A stretch of 14,247 bases of DNA from Gemmatimonadaceae bacterium (lineage in GTDB: Bacteria > Latescibacterota > UBA2968 > UBA8231), in assembly GCA_002726335.1 (NCBI GenBank), contig PBSR01000171.1:1-14247 (forward strand), in the 5' to 3' direction. Below, piece by piece: positions 13,312-14,247 of the stretch (position 1 is its first letter; each line of letters begins with the position of its first letter). Under the pieces are notes generated by a model. It saw only the letters and a program-made list of their open reading frames with translations. It had not been told where the DNA came from and made no database searches. The translations under genes were made by a program, and so were the position numbers.

Positions 13312-14247
13312 ATGAAAATCGACCGCATCGAATCCTTCCTCATCGGTGGCGGCTACGTCGTCCGCCTGACCACCGACACCGGACTCACCGGCATCGGCCA
13401 GACCGCCTGCTGGGGATACCCCGAGGCGGTAGCCAGCATTGTCAGCGCCTTCGAACGGTACCTCATCGGCCAGGATCCGCTGCGCATCGAGCATCACTGG
13501 CAGCACCTCTACCGCATGTCCCCCTTCCGCGGCACGGCACTGTCCGGCGCCGTCAGCGCCATCGACATCGCGCTCTGGGACATCAAGGGAAAACAGTACC
13601 AGGCACCGGTGTGGGACCTGCTCGGCGGCCGCTGCCGCGACAAGATCCGTCTGCATCTTCTCGGCGGCGCCGGCACCCCCGATGCCATGGTTACCGCCGC
13701 GCGTGAGACTGTCGAGGAAGGTTTCACAGCGCTGAAGTTCGACCCCGTCCGCCACATCGACACCGGCATCGACCGCATGGTGAAGACCGCCGTCGATCTC
13801 GTCGCCGCTGCCCGCGAAGGTGGCGGCCCCGACCTCGACATCATCATCGAGGTGCACCGCAAGCTGACGCCGATGACAGCGCTGACCCTGGCGGAGGCCC
13901 TGGCCCCCTTCAACCTCTATTTCTTCGAGGATCCCATCCAGATCGACAGCATCCAGACGCAGAGTGAGGTGTCACGGCGCTCGAACGTACCCATGGGCAA
14001 CGGCGAACGACTGACGACGATCTGGGAGTTCCGGGAGCTGCTCGAGAGCGGCGGTCCACAGTATGTACGACCCGATGTCGGCCTTGCCGGGGGCCTGAGC
14101 CACTGCCGAAAGATCGCCGCCATCGCCGAGTCCTATCACTGCGCCGTGGTGACGCACAATTTCCTCGGCCCCCTGCTGACGGCAGCCTCGGTTCATCTGG
14201 ATGCCACGATCCCCAACTTCATCACGCAGGAGTACACCAAGGGCGAC
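13312..14247 (+). CDS. Enolase-superfamily dehydratase, galactonate-dehydratase-like (partial, 3' end missing)
   Basis: 312 residues are visible and the frame stays open at the window edge; the family usually runs to about 380-400. The capping domain is about 1-115 and the barrel follows. Putative metal ligands are E180 (in IIIEVH), E206 (FFEDP) and E232 (NGERL), spaced 26 and 26, with H182 and H282 (VTHNFLGP) as likely acid-base residues and K142-F-D144 on the earlier barrel strand. This spacing matches, with an offset of three, what I recall for E. coli D-galactonate dehydratase (D183, H185, E209, E235, H285), so sugar-acid dehydration to a 2-keto-3-deoxy acid is likely. The first metal ligand is Glu instead of Asp. 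The start is ATG at 13312-13314, with GGAA 7 bases upstream and a family-typical opening MKIDRIESFLI; an ATG at 13299 is in another frame. The true sugar acid is not certain. Confidence 0.88.
   Translation, partial: MKIDRIESFLIGGGYVVRLTTDTGLTGIGQTACWGYPEAVASIVSAFERYLIGQDPLRIEHHWQHLYRMSPFRGTALSGAVSAIDIALWDIKGKQYQAPVWDLLGGRCRDKIRLHLLGGAGTPDAMVTAARETVEEGFTALKFDPVRHIDTGIDRMVKTAVDLVAAAREGGGPDLDIIIEVHRKLTPMTALTLAEALAPFNLYFFEDPIQIDSIQTQSEVSRRSNVPMGNGERLTTIWEFRELLESGGPQYVRPDVGLAGGLSHCRKIAAIAESYHCAVVTHNFLGPLLTAASVHLDATIPNFITQEYTKGD

Noticed and set aside
13228..13857. A 209-codon minus-strand frame opposite the enolase-superfamily gene
   Set aside because: It would cover the divergent intergenic region and lie antisense to a gene with an intact metal site; the Asp/Gly/Val-rich translation has no family marks.
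1..14247. CRISPR arrays, tRNA genes, transposases, integrases and att-like direct repeats
   Set aside because: Nothing in either strand showed spaced direct repeats, a tRNA T-arm pattern in the right setting, or mobile-element proteins.

Overview
The window is GC-rich and densely coding. It holds one very compact 13-gene operon on the minus strand (13223 down to 92), a divergent sugar-acid dehydratase-type gene at the right edge (13312 to the end, cut off), and the last codons of a convergent plus-strand gene at the left edge (1-74). No stretch above 300 bases lacks a gene: the longest gap is the 88-base divergent intergenic at 13224-13311. I see no tRNA, rRNA, CRISPR, insertion sequence or prophage gene. 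The gene mix (two-ATPase sugar-type ABC importer, SDR, AKR, DegT aminotransferase, cytoplasmic BNR protein, enolase-superfamily enzyme) suggests a free-living bacterium degrading complex carbohydrates. It resembles what I associate with uncultivated marine or soil lineages such as Latescibacterota or Poribacteria, but this taxonomic hint is an impression; no marker gene is present.

Layout in transcription order (right to left): SDR oxidoreductase; aldo/keto reductase; BNR/Asp-box sialidase-fold protein; PabB-PabC fusion for p-aminobenzoate synthesis; DegT/DnrJ/EryC1/StrS aminotransferase; periplasmic solute-binding protein; two inner-membrane permeases (MalF- and MalG-type); a 59-residue two-helix membrane protein (3934-4113); two MalK/UgpC-type ATPases; a calcineurin-like phosphoesterase; a PanB-like ketopantoate hydroxymethyltransferase. 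Ten of the twelve junctions overlap, mostly as 4-base NTGA or TAATG joints, so the set is very probably co-transcribed and translationally coupled. The junctions use ATG, GTG, TTG and probably CTG starts.

Working model (inference): the importer brings in a carbohydrate or a derivative such as a sugar acid, amino sugar, cyclitol or phosphodiester. The SDR, AKR, aminotransferase and divergent galactonate-dehydratase-like enzyme would process it, and the BNR protein may bind or cleave a glycan-derived compound. PabB-PabC (a folate precursor) and PanB (which uses 5,10-methylene-tetrahydrofolate) at two ends of the same operon suggest a folate/one-carbon link. The most novel items are the small membrane protein embedded in the transporter, the apparent CTG start of the PabB-PabC fusion, and the pairing of PabB-PabC and PanB-like enzymes with a sugar importer.
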